Source: an uncultured Lachnospiraceae bacterium (GTDB lineage: Bacteria > Bacillota > Clostridia > Lachnospirales > Lachnospiraceae). From it: a stretch of 27,180 nt of DNA. The notes under the pieces were generated by a model, which saw nothing but the letters and a program-made list of their open reading frames with translations, ran no database searches and had not been told where the DNA came from. Positions 7,327 through 15,451 of the stretch are shown here, in pieces. The number at the start of each line of letters is the position of its first letter. The first letter of the stretch is position 1. A program made the translations under genes and the position numbers. The stretch is from positions 1-27,180 of the forward strand of contig CALDLG010000064.1 of the NCBI GenBank assembly GCA_937910785.1, given 5' to 3'.

Positions 7327-7357
7327 ATAGAAAGCCCGGCACGAGCTTTCTATTTTA
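7327..7357 (+). terminator. Second terminator-like hairpin in the opp leader
   Basis: ATAGAAAGC (7327-7335) pairs perfectly with GCTTTCTAT (7345-7353) around a 9-base loop and is followed by TTTATT, just before the oppB ribosome binding site AAGGAG. It could attenuate transcription or mask translation. It also shows that the upstream in-frame ATG at 7321 is not a plausible start. Confidence 0.5.
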
Positions 7358-7377
7358 TTCAAAAAGGAGACTTTAGC

Positions 7378-8295
7378 ATGGTAAAGTATATAACGAAACG
7401 AATCCTACTTGCGATTGTAACGATCTGGGCGGTCGGCACGCTTACCTTTTTCCTGATGAATATGGTGCCGGGCGGGCCGTTTCTTTCGGAAAAGGCGATC
7501 AGTCCACAGGCACAGGCGGCGCTGGAGGCGAAATACGGTCTGGATAAGCCGTTATTTGAACGGTATCTGACCTATATGTCGGACGCATTGCATGGGGATT
7601 TCGGAGACAGCCTGAAACAGAGAGGCCGTACCGTCATGTCGATCATTGCAATGAAGTTTCCCATATCGGCAAGAGTCGGCGGGATTTCCGTGCTCGTAGC
7701 GTTATGTATCGGCATTCCGCTTGGCTGTATGGCGGCCCTAAAGCGCGGAAAGTTTCTGGACAGCCTGCTCAGCGTGGTTTCTACCTGCGGAATTGCGGTT
7801 CCGAGTTTCGTGATCTGTACGCTGTTAATGTATTTTCTGGGAGTGAATCTGAAACTGCTCCCGACGATGGGACTTTCAAGCTGGAAGCATTATATCATGC
7901 CGGTCATCGCGCTTTCTTTTTATCCTACCGCATATATTATGAGACTGATGCGTTCCTCCATGCTGGATGTGCTGGAGCAGGACTATATGCGTACGGCGAA
8001 GGCCAAAGGTGTGGCTGGTTTCTGGATTTTATTTAAACATGCCCTGAGAAATGCAATTCTTCCGGTGGTTACATATGTTGGTCCGATGTTGGCTTATACG
8101 GTAACGGGAAGCTTTGTTGTAGAGAAGATCTTCGTGATTCCGGGACTCGGAGGAGAGTTTATCGGAGCGATTAACGGAAGAGATTACACATTGATTATGG
8201 GAACGACCATTTTCCTGGCTACCCTCATTATTATCATGAATGTGGTAGTGGATATCGTTTATAAGGTGGTAGACCCCCGTATTAAATTGAAGTAA
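7378..8295 (+). CDS. oppB: Oligopeptide ABC transporter permease OppB
   Basis: A 305-residue inner membrane permease of the binding-protein-dependent family, the normal length for OppB/DppB. TM1 is at about 8-28 (I-L-L-A-I-V-T-I-W-A-V-G-T-L-T-F-F-L), followed by an extracellular loop with the family's typical M-V-P-G-G-P motif, then five further membrane segments. The coupling-helix (EAA-like) motif is D-Y-M-R-T-A-K-A-K-G-V near residues 200-212, which docks on the ATPases. It forms the translocation pore with OppC. The start at 7378 is chosen because AAAAAGGAGAC lies just upstream. A longer frame from 7321 runs through a hairpin and is rejected. It is first in the five-gene opp operon, 16 bases before oppC. 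Confidence 0.93.
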   Translation: MVKYITKRILLAIVTIWAVGTLTFFLMNMVPGGPFLSEKAISPQAQAALEAKYGLDKPLFERYLTYMSDALHGDFGDSLKQRGRTVMSIIAMKFPISARVGGISVLVALCIGIPLGCMAALKRGKFLDSLLSVVSTCGIAVPSFVICTLLMYFLGVNLKLLPTMGLSSWKHYIMPVIALSFYPTAYIMRLMRSSMLDVLEQDYMRTAKAKGVAGFWILFKHALRNAILPVVTYVGPMLAYTVTGSFVVEKIFVIPGLGGEFIGAINGRDYTLIMGTTIFLATLIIIMNVVVDIVYKVVDPRIKLK

Positions 8296-8311
8296 GGAGC
8301 AGAGGCAGAAT

Positions 8312-9358
8312 ATGAAGCAGAATCCATTGAGTTTTCAGTTAAAACTAAATCCGGAGGATTTTCTTCCGGCTACCGAGGAGGAAAAACAGAGTCAGATTAT
8401 CATGCGGGAAAGCGTCAGCTTCTGGAAGGACGGCGTGCGCCGCTTTGTGAAAAATAAAGTGGCAATGGTGAGCCTCGTTGTAATCATTCTTGTCATGATT
8501 TTCTCCTTTATTGTTCCGGCTTTTTATCCGTACAGCTATAAGGAGCAGATTAAGGGGGCCAATCATCTTGGGCCGATGGAATATTCGGAAGAGGAACAGG
8601 CCAGAATCGATGCGGGTGAGAAAGTGTTCCCCCATATATTCGGAACGGACAATCTGGGGCGTGATTACGCAATCCGCGTTATGATGGGAAGCCGTATTTC
8701 CCTGATGGTCGGTCTGATTGCAACGGCAATCATTTTACTCATCGGATCTCTGTATGGTTCCATTGCGGCATTTTTCGGCGGCTGGGTCGATCTGATTATG
8801 ATGCGAATTGTGGACATCATTTATACGATACCGGATATCTTATTGATTGTACTGTTATCCTTTGCATTAAAAGCGCCGCTTGCCGCGTTAAAGGAAGTGC
8901 CGGGATTCGGCTGGGTAGGTATCGTAGGCGATAACCTGATCAGTATTTTCATCGTGTTTGCCCTGCTTTACTGGGTTGGAATGGCGCGTATGGTCAGAAG
9001 CCAGATTCTGACATTGAAGGAGAGCGAATATGTAACGGCGGCGAGAGCACTCGGCGTCGGTAACGGTAAGATTATCAGAAAGCATCTTCTGACGAACTGC
9101 ATCGGTACGTTGATTGTAACGACGACTTTGCAGATTCCGTCTTCTATTTTTACGGAAAGTTTCCTGAGTTTCCTTGGGATGGGCGTTGCGGTTCCGCTGC
9201 CTTCGCTTGGAAGTCTTGCAAGCGCTGCCTTAAACGGTATCAATACGTATCCTTATCTGCTTTTTATCCCGGCGGTGTTAATCAGTTTGATTATCCTGAG
9301 CTTTAATCTGCTTGGGGACGGACTCAGAGATGCGTTTGACCCGAAATTAAAACATTAG
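8312..9358 (+). CDS. oppC: Oligopeptide ABC transporter permease OppC
   Basis: A 348-residue partner permease. A soluble N-terminus (1-45, including F-W-K-D-G-V-R-R-F-V-K-N-K) precedes TM1 (about 50-70). An extracellular loop then leads to the conserved F-G-T-D-N-L-G-R-D motif (about 110-118) characteristic of OppC/DppC, and five more membrane helices follow. The EAA coupling motif is E-Y-V-T-A-A-R-A-L-G-V, followed by E-S-F-L-S-F-L-G-M-G-V and the C-terminal N-L-L-G-D-G-L-R-D-A-F-D-P. It is slightly longer than E. coli OppC (about 300) because of the N-terminal tail and the first loop. The start follows AAGGAG/AGAGG. It works with OppB as the membrane core of the importer. Confidence 0.93.
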   Translation: MKQNPLSFQLKLNPEDFLPATEEEKQSQIIMRESVSFWKDGVRRFVKNKVAMVSLVVIILVMIFSFIVPAFYPYSYKEQIKGANHLGPMEYSEEEQARIDAGEKVFPHIFGTDNLGRDYAIRVMMGSRISLMVGLIATAIILLIGSLYGSIAAFFGGWVDLIMMRIVDIIYTIPDILLIVLLSFALKAPLAALKEVPGFGWVGIVGDNLISIFIVFALLYWVGMARMVRSQILTLKESEYVTAARALGVGNGKIIRKHLLTNCIGTLIVTTTLQIPSSIFTESFLSFLGMGVAVPLPSLGSLASAALNGINTYPYLLFIPAVLISLIILSFNLLGDGLRDAFDPKLKH

Positions 9359-9375
9359 GAAAGGCGGTTAAGAAC

Positions 9376-10377
9376 ATGTCAGAATATCTTGTTGATATAC
9401 AGAATGAACGGCTTTCTTTCTTCACTCCCGTAGGAGAAGTAAAAGCGCTTAACGACGTCTCCATCCGTTTGAAGGAAGGTGAGGTGCTCGGTATCGTTGG
9501 TGAGAGCGGCTCCGGGAAATCCGTTACGGCCTACAGTCTGATGGGACTGACTGCTCATCCGGGAAAACTGGTAGGCGGAAGCCTCTACTTTAACGGGCAT
9601 CAGATCGAAACAATGTCAGAGAAAGAAATGCGTAAAATCCGGGGAAATGAAGTATCTATTATTTTTCAGGACCCGATGACGAGCCTGAATCCCGTTTATA
9701 CGATCGGGAATCAGATTATGGAAGCGATTCTGCTTCATACGGATAAAAATAAAGCGCAGGCGAAAGAGCGTGCCAAAGAGCTGCTTGAATTAGTCGGCAT
9801 TAATGAGCCGGCGAAAAGACTGAAACAGCATCCGCATGAGCTGTCCGGCGGTATGCGCCAGAGGGTTATGATCGCGATTGCGCTGGCCTGCGAGCCGAAG
9901 CTGCTGATTGCCGACGAACCGACGACGGCGCTCGATGTGACCATTCAGGCACAGATTCTGGAACTGATGATGGAATTAAAGGATAAACTAGGGATGGCGA
10001 TCATTATGATCACGCATGATCTCGGCGTAGTGGCGAGTATGTGTGAGAGAATTGCGGTTATGTATGCGGGTAAGATCGTGGAATACGGCACGACGGAAGA
10101 TATTTTCTACCGGCCCGGACATCAGTACACGAAAGGCCTGATCCGCTCCATTCCGAGACTGGATACGAAAGAGCATGAAAGGCTGGTTCCCATCGAAGGA
10201 ACGCCGATCGATCTGTTGAATCCGCCGAAGGGCTGCCCTTTTGCGCCGAGATGTGAGGAATGCATGAAGATCTGTCTGAGAGAAATGCCTCCGGTGACCA
10301 GTTTCGGAGAAATCCATTACACCCAGTGCTGGCTGAACCAGAAGGAAGAGATGGAGAAAGGAGCCGCAAATGAGTGA
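9376..10377 (+). CDS. oppD: Oligopeptide ABC transporter ATP-binding protein OppD
   Basis: A 333-residue cytoplasmic ATPase. The Walker A motif G-E-S-G-S-G-K-S is at 42-49, the Q-loop at F-Q-D-P-M-T-S-L-N-P, the signature at L-S-G-G-M-R-Q-R, Walker B at L-L-I-A-D-E-P-T-T-A-L-D, and the switch histidine in M-I-T-H-D-L-G. The C-terminal oligo/dipeptide extension has the cysteine cluster C-P-F-A-P-R-C-E-E-C-M-K-I-C plus a late Cys, which in related transporters binds a 4Fe-4S cluster. It hydrolyses ATP as a heterodimer with OppF to drive import. Its last 8 bases overlap the start of oppF, implying coupled translation. Confidence 0.94.
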   Translation: MSEYLVDIQNERLSFFTPVGEVKALNDVSIRLKEGEVLGIVGESGSGKSVTAYSLMGLTAHPGKLVGGSLYFNGHQIETMSEKEMRKIRGNEVSIIFQDPMTSLNPVYTIGNQIMEAILLHTDKNKAQAKERAKELLELVGINEPAKRLKQHPHELSGGMRQRVMIAIALACEPKLLIADEPTTALDVTIQAQILELMMELKDKLGMAIIMITHDLGVVASMCERIAVMYAGKIVEYGTTEDIFYRPGHQYTKGLIRSIPRLDTKEHERLVPIEGTPIDLLNPPKGCPFAPRCEECMKICLREMPPVTSFGEIHYTQCWLNQKEEMEKGAANE

Positions 10378-11359
10378 GAAATTAGTGCAGGTAGAGCATT
10401 TACGCCAGTATTTTCCGGCGGGTGGAATCGGAAAATACAGAAAATATGTGCAGGCGGTGGAAGATGTTTCCTTTGATATTTACAAAGGAGAAACGCTCGG
10501 ACTGGTAGGCGAGTCCGGATGCGGTAAGACGACGACAGGCCGTACCCTGCTTCGTTTGTATGAACCGACGGGGGGGCGCTTTATATATGACAATGATGTC
10601 ATTTTCGATGTGGAGAAGAAGCAGTACGCTAAAATGCTTCCTTACAGAAAGAAAATGCAGATCGTTTTTCAGGACCCGTATGCGAGCCTCGATCCCCGTA
10701 TGACGATCGGAGATATTGTCGGAGAGGCCATCGATACCCATAAGATGGCTGCAAATAAAAAAGAAAGATATGATATTATTATAGAAATGCTGCAGCGCGT
10801 TGGTCTGAATTCCGAGCATGCGAACCGTTATCCGCATGAGTTTTCAGGCGGGCAGAGACAGCGTGTCGGCATTGCAAGAGCGCTTGCGGTGAGACCGGAA
10901 TTCATCGTCTGTGACGAACCGATTTCGGCATTGGACGTTTCCATTCAGGCTCAGGTCATCAATATGTTTGAAGACCTGCAGGCAGAGATGGGGCTGACTT
11001 ATCTGTTCATTGCCCATGATCTTTCTGCGGTAAAACATATTTCCAACAGAATCGGCGTTATGTATCTGGGGAGAATGGTGGAGCTTGCGGACAGCTATGA
11101 ATTGATTGCAAGACCCCTGCACCCTTATACGAAGAGCCTGATTTCCGCGATTCCGATTGCGGACCCGAAAGTGGCGAAGGAAAGCCAGCGTATTGTGCTG
11201 GAGGGCGATGTGCCGAGTCCGGTAAATCCGCCTTCCGGATGCCGGTTCCGGACGAGATGCCCGTATGCGGACGACAGATGCGCGGCGGAGGTTCCGGAAT
11301 GGAAAGAACTGGAAAAAGGGCATTTTGCGGCATGTCATCATATTGACAAGTGTAATTAA
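10370..11359 (+). CDS. oppF: Oligopeptide ABC transporter ATP-binding protein OppF
   Basis: A 329-residue second ATPase of the importer. Walker A is G-E-S-G-C-G-K-T, followed by F-Q-D-P-Y-A-S-L-D-P, the signature F-S-G-G-Q-R-Q-R, Walker B I-V-C-D-E-P-I-S-A-L-D and the switch F-I-A-H-D-L-S. The C-terminal extension again carries a cysteine cluster (G-C-R-F-R-T-R-C-P, then later Cys residues). It starts inside the end of oppD with the ribosome binding site AGAAAGGAG in the oppD coding sequence. A run of 7 G residues near 10570-10576 is in frame and reads through normally. Confidence 0.94.
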   Translation: MSEKLVQVEHLRQYFPAGGIGKYRKYVQAVEDVSFDIYKGETLGLVGESGCGKTTTGRTLLRLYEPTGGRFIYDNDVIFDVEKKQYAKMLPYRKKMQIVFQDPYASLDPRMTIGDIVGEAIDTHKMAANKKERYDIIIEMLQRVGLNSEHANRYPHEFSGGQRQRVGIARALAVRPEFIVCDEPISALDVSIQAQVINMFEDLQAEMGLTYLFIAHDLSAVKHISNRIGVMYLGRMVELADSYELIARPLHPYTKSLISAIPIADPKVAKESQRIVLEGDVPSPVNPPSGCRFRTRCPYADDRCAAEVPEWKELEKGHFAACHHIDKCN

Positions 11360-11435
11360 ATGTGGTAAACCGATATGGGCAGTGAAGATTCACAGTCTGT
11401 ATTGTTTTATAAATTTTATAAGAGGAGGAAAAATT

Positions 11436-13166
11436 ATGAAGAAAAAAGTAATTGCGCTCTTACTGGCAGCTACAATGGTTCTTGGACTGACAGCCTGCGG
11501 CGGCGGTGACAACACCAATGCACCGGCAGACAACGCACAGACCACAGACAATGCGGCGACGGACGGAGCAACAACCGACACACAGACAACTGACACCAAC
11601 ACAGATGCGGCAGCGGATACAACCTCTACGGGTGGTGGAAAGATCCTTTCCGTTCAGGTGGGGCCTGACCCCGAAACCATCGATCCCGCATTAAACAGTG
11701 CGGTAGACGGCGGTAACATGTTACTGCATTCCTATGAATGTCTTCTGACGGTAGATCAGGAAGGCAAGCTTGCGCCTGGTCAGGCTGAATCATGGGAAAC
11801 GAGTGAGGACGGCCTTACATGGACCTTCCATTTAAGAGACGGACTGAAGTGGTCCGATGGCTCTGATCTGACCGCGAATGATTTCGTATACAGCTGGAAG
11901 AGAGTATGTGATCCGATGGTAGCGGCTCCTTACGCTGAGACGGTTCTTGGTATGGTAGAAGGCTATGCGGATGCAATCGGCGGCAATTTGGATGCGCTGA
12001 AAGTAGAAGCTACGGATGACAAGACACTTGTTGTTACATTGTCAAGTCCCTGCTCCTTCTTCGGCAGCCTTGCGGCATTCGCAACGCTGAGCCCTGTTCA
12101 GCAGGCAACTGTTGAAGCAAACGGCGATGCATGGGCTACCGCGGCAGAGACCTATATCTGTAACGGACCTTTCTATATTTCGGAGTGGGTACCCGGTTCT
12201 TACATCATGATGAGCAAGAACACCAATTACTGGAATGCGGATGCAATTAAACTGGATGGTATCAAATGGAACCTGATTGAAGATTCCAATGCGGCTTACA
12301 GTGCATACCAGACAGGAGAAGTTCTGATGATCAAAGACGTTCCGACAGAGGAAATTCCTTCCCTTTCCGGAAGCTCTGATTTCTATGTAGATCCGATCAT
12401 CGGCACTTACTACCTGAGTGTTAATACACAGAGAGATGCATTCAGCGATGCGAGAGTTCGTAAAGCGCTGAGCCTTGCGATCGATCGTGAATATGTTGCC
12501 AATACGCTGATGCAGGGAACTTATTCTCCGGCGAGCAACTTCATGGGTCCTGGCTGGATCGATACGGACGGAAGTCAGTTCATTGATAATGCAAATGGCG
12601 GACAGCCTTATATCGATACGACAAATCATGAAGCAAACGTTGAAGAGGCAAGAAGACTGTTAGAAGAAGCAGGTTATCCGAACGGCGAGGGATTCCCTTC
12701 CATTACCTACTCAACAAACGATGCAGGCTACCACAAGGTAGTTGCTGAGTATTTGCAGCAGGCATGGGCGGAGATCGGAATCGATCTTCAGGTAGAAATC
12801 GTTGAATGGGCAAGCTTCACCCCGATGAGACGTAACGGTGATTATGATTCCGCACGTAACGGCTGGGTTGGAGATTACAGTGATCCTTCCAATATGCTGG
12901 ATCTGCTTTACTCTACAAACGGAAACAACGACGGTAAGTTCGTCAACGCGGAATATGATGCGGCTATGGAACTTTCCAGAACAACGCTGGATGCCCAAGA
13001 GCGTTCCGAAGCTCTTCATAAAGCAGAAGACATTCTGATGGAAGAGGCAGGATGTATTCCGGTAGCTTACTATAATGACTTCTGGTTACAGAGCGACAAG
13101 ATTACAGGCTCCTGGCATTCACCTTACGGCTACTGGTTCTTCATGTACGCGGACATCGCTGAATAA
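11436..13166 (+). CDS. oppA: Oligopeptide-binding lipoprotein OppA (SBP family 5)
   Basis: A 576-residue extracellular substrate-binding lipoprotein. The signal peptide is K-K-K followed by a hydrophobic core and the lipobox L-T-A-C with the lipidated Cys21. Residues 22-70 are a low-complexity Gly/Thr/Asp/Asn/Ala linker, then an SBP_bac_5 domain with P-D-P-E-T-I-D-P-A-L-N, W-T-F-H-L-R-D-G-L-K-W-S-D-G, and A-R-V-R-K-A-L-S-L-A-I-D-R, all family hallmarks. It captures peptides and delivers them to OppBC. The start is set by AGAGGAGGAAAAATT before the ATG at 11436. An in-frame extension back into oppF would put the signal peptide in the middle of the protein and is rejected. It is the last gene of the operon, with a strong terminator after it. 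Confidence 0.93.
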   Translation: MKKKVIALLLAATMVLGLTACGGGDNTNAPADNAQTTDNAATDGATTDTQTTDTNTDAAADTTSTGGGKILSVQVGPDPETIDPALNSAVDGGNMLLHSYECLLTVDQEGKLAPGQAESWETSEDGLTWTFHLRDGLKWSDGSDLTANDFVYSWKRVCDPMVAAPYAETVLGMVEGYADAIGGNLDALKVEATDDKTLVVTLSSPCSFFGSLAAFATLSPVQQATVEANGDAWATAAETYICNGPFYISEWVPGSYIMMSKNTNYWNADAIKLDGIKWNLIEDSNAAYSAYQTGEVLMIKDVPTEEIPSLSGSSDFYVDPIIGTYYLSVNTQRDAFSDARVRKALSLAIDREYVANTLMQGTYSPASNFMGPGWIDTDGSQFIDNANGGQPYIDTTNHEANVEEARRLLEEAGYPNGEGFPSITYSTNDAGYHKVVAEYLQQAWAEIGIDLQVEIVEWASFTPMRRNGDYDSARNGWVGDYSDPSNMLDLLYSTNGNNDGKFVNAEYDAAMELSRTTLDAQERSEALHKAEDILMEEAGCIPVAYYNDFWLQSDKITGSWHSPYGYWFFMYADIAE

Positions 13167-13222
13167 GCGGAAAGAAGCGGCATAAAGCGCAGACCGGAAA
13201 ACGGAATTCGAATGATAAAAAT

Positions 13223-13270
13223 AACAGGACAGATGAGGTATTTATACCATATCTGTCCTGTTTCTTTTAT
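13223..13270 (+). terminator. Strong intrinsic terminator of the opp operon
   Basis: AACAGGACAGAT (13223-13234) pairs perfectly with ATCTGTCCTGTT (13251-13262), with a further inner GGTAT/ATACC stem, and is followed by TTCTTTTAT. It cleanly separates opp from the next operon. Confidence 0.93.
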
Positions 13271-13320
13271 ATAATAAGGAAATTGCTTACCTTAAATGGT
13301 CGTTTTTGCATAGTTTGCGA

Positions 13321-13360
13321 AATATATTGCTTAGAAAGCCTTGTCATATTATCCTATAAT
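13321..13360 (+). promoter_or_regulatory. Promoter of the sugar-importer operon with candidate activator site
   Basis: A perfect TATAAT at 13355-13360 has a poor hexamer at -35 spacing (TAGAAA, 13332-13337). Directly upstream is AATATATTGCTT (13321-13332), repeated exactly at 23612-23623 beside the -35 of the divergent enzyme operon. A good -10, a bad -35 and an adjacent shared motif fit an activator-dependent promoter. The AraC protein at 17447 is the obvious candidate. Confidence 0.5.
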
Positions 13361-13433
13361 GAAGTAACGACTAGCGGAGAAATGTACAATTTTAACAAAA
13401 ACTGCTATGTAATGTTAAGGGAGGATGATTATT

Positions 13434-14378
13434 ATGGCGAAAGGCAACAAGTCTGCACCGGCTCCAAAGGTGAAGACTACATGGAAAAATGCTTTTAAGC
13501 GTGACTGGCAGCTTTATCTGCTGTTGCTGATACCGTTGGCTTTGGTATTTCTGTTCAGTTATGCTGCGTATCCGGGTCTGCGGATGGTATTTATGAATTA
13601 CAAACCCGCTAAGGGTTATGCAGGCAGCGAATGGGTAGGACTTGACATTTTCCGGAAAATTTTCAAAGATGCGGATTTTCTTCGTGCGTTACGGAACTCG
13701 ATCGTCTTTAACTTTCTGGATCTGATTGTTGGAACACCGATACCGATTTTTCTGGCGCTGTTGCTCAATGAGCTGCGTTATCCCAAATTTAAGAAAGTGT
13801 CACAGACTATTCTGTATCTGCCGCACTTCCTGTCATGGGCGATTATCGGTAGTGTAGCCTATCAGCTCTTTAAACCGAGCAGTGGTCTGATCAATATTCT
13901 GATCATGAATATGGGAGGCGAATCGGTTCCTTTTATAACAGAAAAATGGCATTGGGCCGTTACTTATCTGTTGGTCGGCGTATGGCAGACGATGGGATGG
14001 GGAACCATCATGTATCTGGCAGGTATTACCAGTATCAGCGGTGAACTGTATGAGGCGGCCATGATAGACGGTGCCGGTAGATGGAAAAGAATGTGGCATA
14101 TTACGCTTCCCGGCATTAAACCGACGATTATCACGCTCCTGATTATCAATCTGGGACGTGTTATGAACAGTAACTACGAGCGTCTTGCGGTATTTGGCAA
14201 CTCACAGGTAAGGGACTTCCAGTATCAGCTGGCAATCTACATATATGAGAAGGGTCTTGGCAACCTGCAGTTTTCGATGGCAACTGCGGTAGGTCTCTTC
14301 CAGTCCGTAATCGGCGTAATTCTGGTGCTTCTTGCTGATAAATTTGCTAAGATGCTTGGCGAAGAAGGCTTGCTGTAA
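13434..14378 (+). CDS. Carbohydrate ABC transporter permease (LplB/YteP-like)
   Basis: A 314-residue permease of the CUT1 sugar-import class, close in type to Bacillus LplB/YteP. A basic N-terminus (1-25) precedes TM1 (R-D-W-Q-L-Y-L-L-L-L-I-P-L-A-L). The family F-M-N-Y-K-P region follows, and five further membrane helices. The coupling motif is E-A-A-M-I-D-G-A-G-R-W-K-R-M-W-H-I-T-L-P. It pairs with the permease at 14393 to import an oligosaccharide. ATG 13434 is preferred over 13425, because AAGGGAGG directly abuts 13425 but lies 9 bases from 13434. In B. subtilis this permease type neighbours GH105 and rhamnogalacturonan genes, which matches the context here. Confidence 0.9.
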   Translation: MAKGNKSAPAPKVKTTWKNAFKRDWQLYLLLLIPLALVFLFSYAAYPGLRMVFMNYKPAKGYAGSEWVGLDIFRKIFKDADFLRALRNSIVFNFLDLIVGTPIPIFLALLLNELRYPKFKKVSQTILYLPHFLSWAIIGSVAYQLFKPSSGLINILIMNMGGESVPFITEKWHWAVTYLLVGVWQTMGWGTIMYLAGITSISGELYEAAMIDGAGRWKRMWHITLPGIKPTIITLLIINLGRVMNSNYERLAVFGNSQVRDFQYQLAIYIYEKGLGNLQFSMATAVGLFQSVIGVILVLLADKFAKMLGEEGLL

Positions 14379-14392
14379 AGGAGGGGATAGAG

Positions 14393-15316
14393 ATGGCTAA
14401 GAATAAAGATATCAATACCGAAGAAGTTACACCCGACGGCAGCCGGGCCATTAATAAGTTTCGTTTCAGCGATGCGCTGATTATGATTGTACTGGCCCTT
14501 TTGTGTCTGACCTGTATCCTGCCGTTTATCTATCTGGCTGCAAAATCAATTTCCAGTAACAATGCGGTACTGGCAAAGCAGGTTTATCTGATACCGAAGG
14601 ATATTACATTTGACGCATATGTATCTCTGTTTAAGGATGGTTCGATGGTGAAATCGATGGGATTCAGCGTGCTCGTAACGGCAATATTCACAGCGCTTGG
14701 CATGATTGCATGTACCTGTGCGGCATATCCGCTGTCCAAGAAGAGACTGAAAGGCAAGAAGGCGTTTACATTCCTTCTGATGGTTCCCATGTATTTCACA
14801 GCCGGTCTGATTCCGTCTTATCTGCTGTTTAAGGATATGAAACTTCTGGATACGATGTGGGTACTGATCTGGCCTTTGATTTATTCGCCTTATAATATGT
14901 TGATCATGAAGACCTATTTTCAGTCAACCATACCGGACAGTCTGGAAGAATCGGCATTTCTGGATGGGGCATCGAATTTACAGATTTTATGGCGCATTGT
15001 GCTGCCGCTGTCCAAGCCGATCATTGCGACGCTGTCGCTGTTCTATGCGGTAGGCCGTTGGAATGCATATGCGGATAACCAGTATTATATCAGAACCGAT
15101 TCTTTGAAGATGGTTCAGTATAAGCTGTATCAGATGGTTGCTTCCGCAACGGAGGCACAGACAACAACGCTTTCGGAAGCAGCAGCCGTAACGAGTACGC
15201 CGGAAGTGTTACAGGCGGCATCCATTATGTTCGTTACGATACCGATTATTATCATCTATCCTTTCTTGCAGAAATACTTTGTAAAAGGAGCGATGGTCGG
15301 AGCGGTCAAGGGTTAA
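14393..15316 (+). CDS. Carbohydrate ABC transporter permease (YtcP/LplC-like)
   Basis: A 307-residue second permease of the CUT1 importer. It has a hydrophilic N-terminus (1-25), TM1 at about 28-48, and four to five more helices. The coupling motif is E-E-S-A-F-L-D-G-A-S-N-L-Q-I-L-W-R-I-V-L-P-L-S-K-P. The C-terminus ends Y-F-V-K-G-A-M-V-G-A-V-K-G, the usual ending of this subfamily. It starts 14 bases after the first permease behind AAGGAGGGG. No ATP-binding subunit is encoded in the operon. CUT1 importers of this group normally borrow a shared MsmX-type ATPase encoded elsewhere, so the importer is complete only with that partner. Confidence 0.9.
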   Translation: MAKNKDINTEEVTPDGSRAINKFRFSDALIMIVLALLCLTCILPFIYLAAKSISSNNAVLAKQVYLIPKDITFDAYVSLFKDGSMVKSMGFSVLVTAIFTALGMIACTCAAYPLSKKRLKGKKAFTFLLMVPMYFTAGLIPSYLLFKDMKLLDTMWVLIWPLIYSPYNMLIMKTYFQSTIPDSLEESAFLDGASNLQILWRIVLPLSKPIIATLSLFYAVGRWNAYADNQYYIRTDSLKMVQYKLYQMVASATEAQTTTLSEAAAVTSTPEVLQAASIMFVTIPIIIIYPFLQKYFVKGAMVGAVKG

Positions 15317-15451
15317 AAACCGGGAATTTTTACTGCCGGTTCGGACGGTTTCCGGACTCTTGAGCCGGGGAATTGTATTCACTATTGGTAGTCTTCCGCT
15401 TTCGGCGGTTGAACTATAGATCAAATTATATTCTAAAAAGGAGGAAATATT
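15317..15451 (+). other. Intergenic hairpins before the binding-protein gene
   Basis: This 135-base gap between the second permease and its binding protein has small hairpins (for example CCGC/GCGG around TTTCG near 15390-15402) but no T-tailed terminator. Such hairpins may stabilise the downstream mRNA segment and raise lipoprotein output over permease, as in many importer operons. That role is inferred. Confidence 0.3.

Noticed and set aside
10570..10576. G7 tract in oppF as a phase-variation site
   Set aside because: Short, in frame, in a core transporter gene; more likely ordinary codon choice for Thr-Gly-Gly.
11265..11435. N-terminal extension of OppA overlapping oppF
   Set aside because: It would bury the lipoprotein signal peptide inside the protein; AGAGGAGG precedes ATG 11436.
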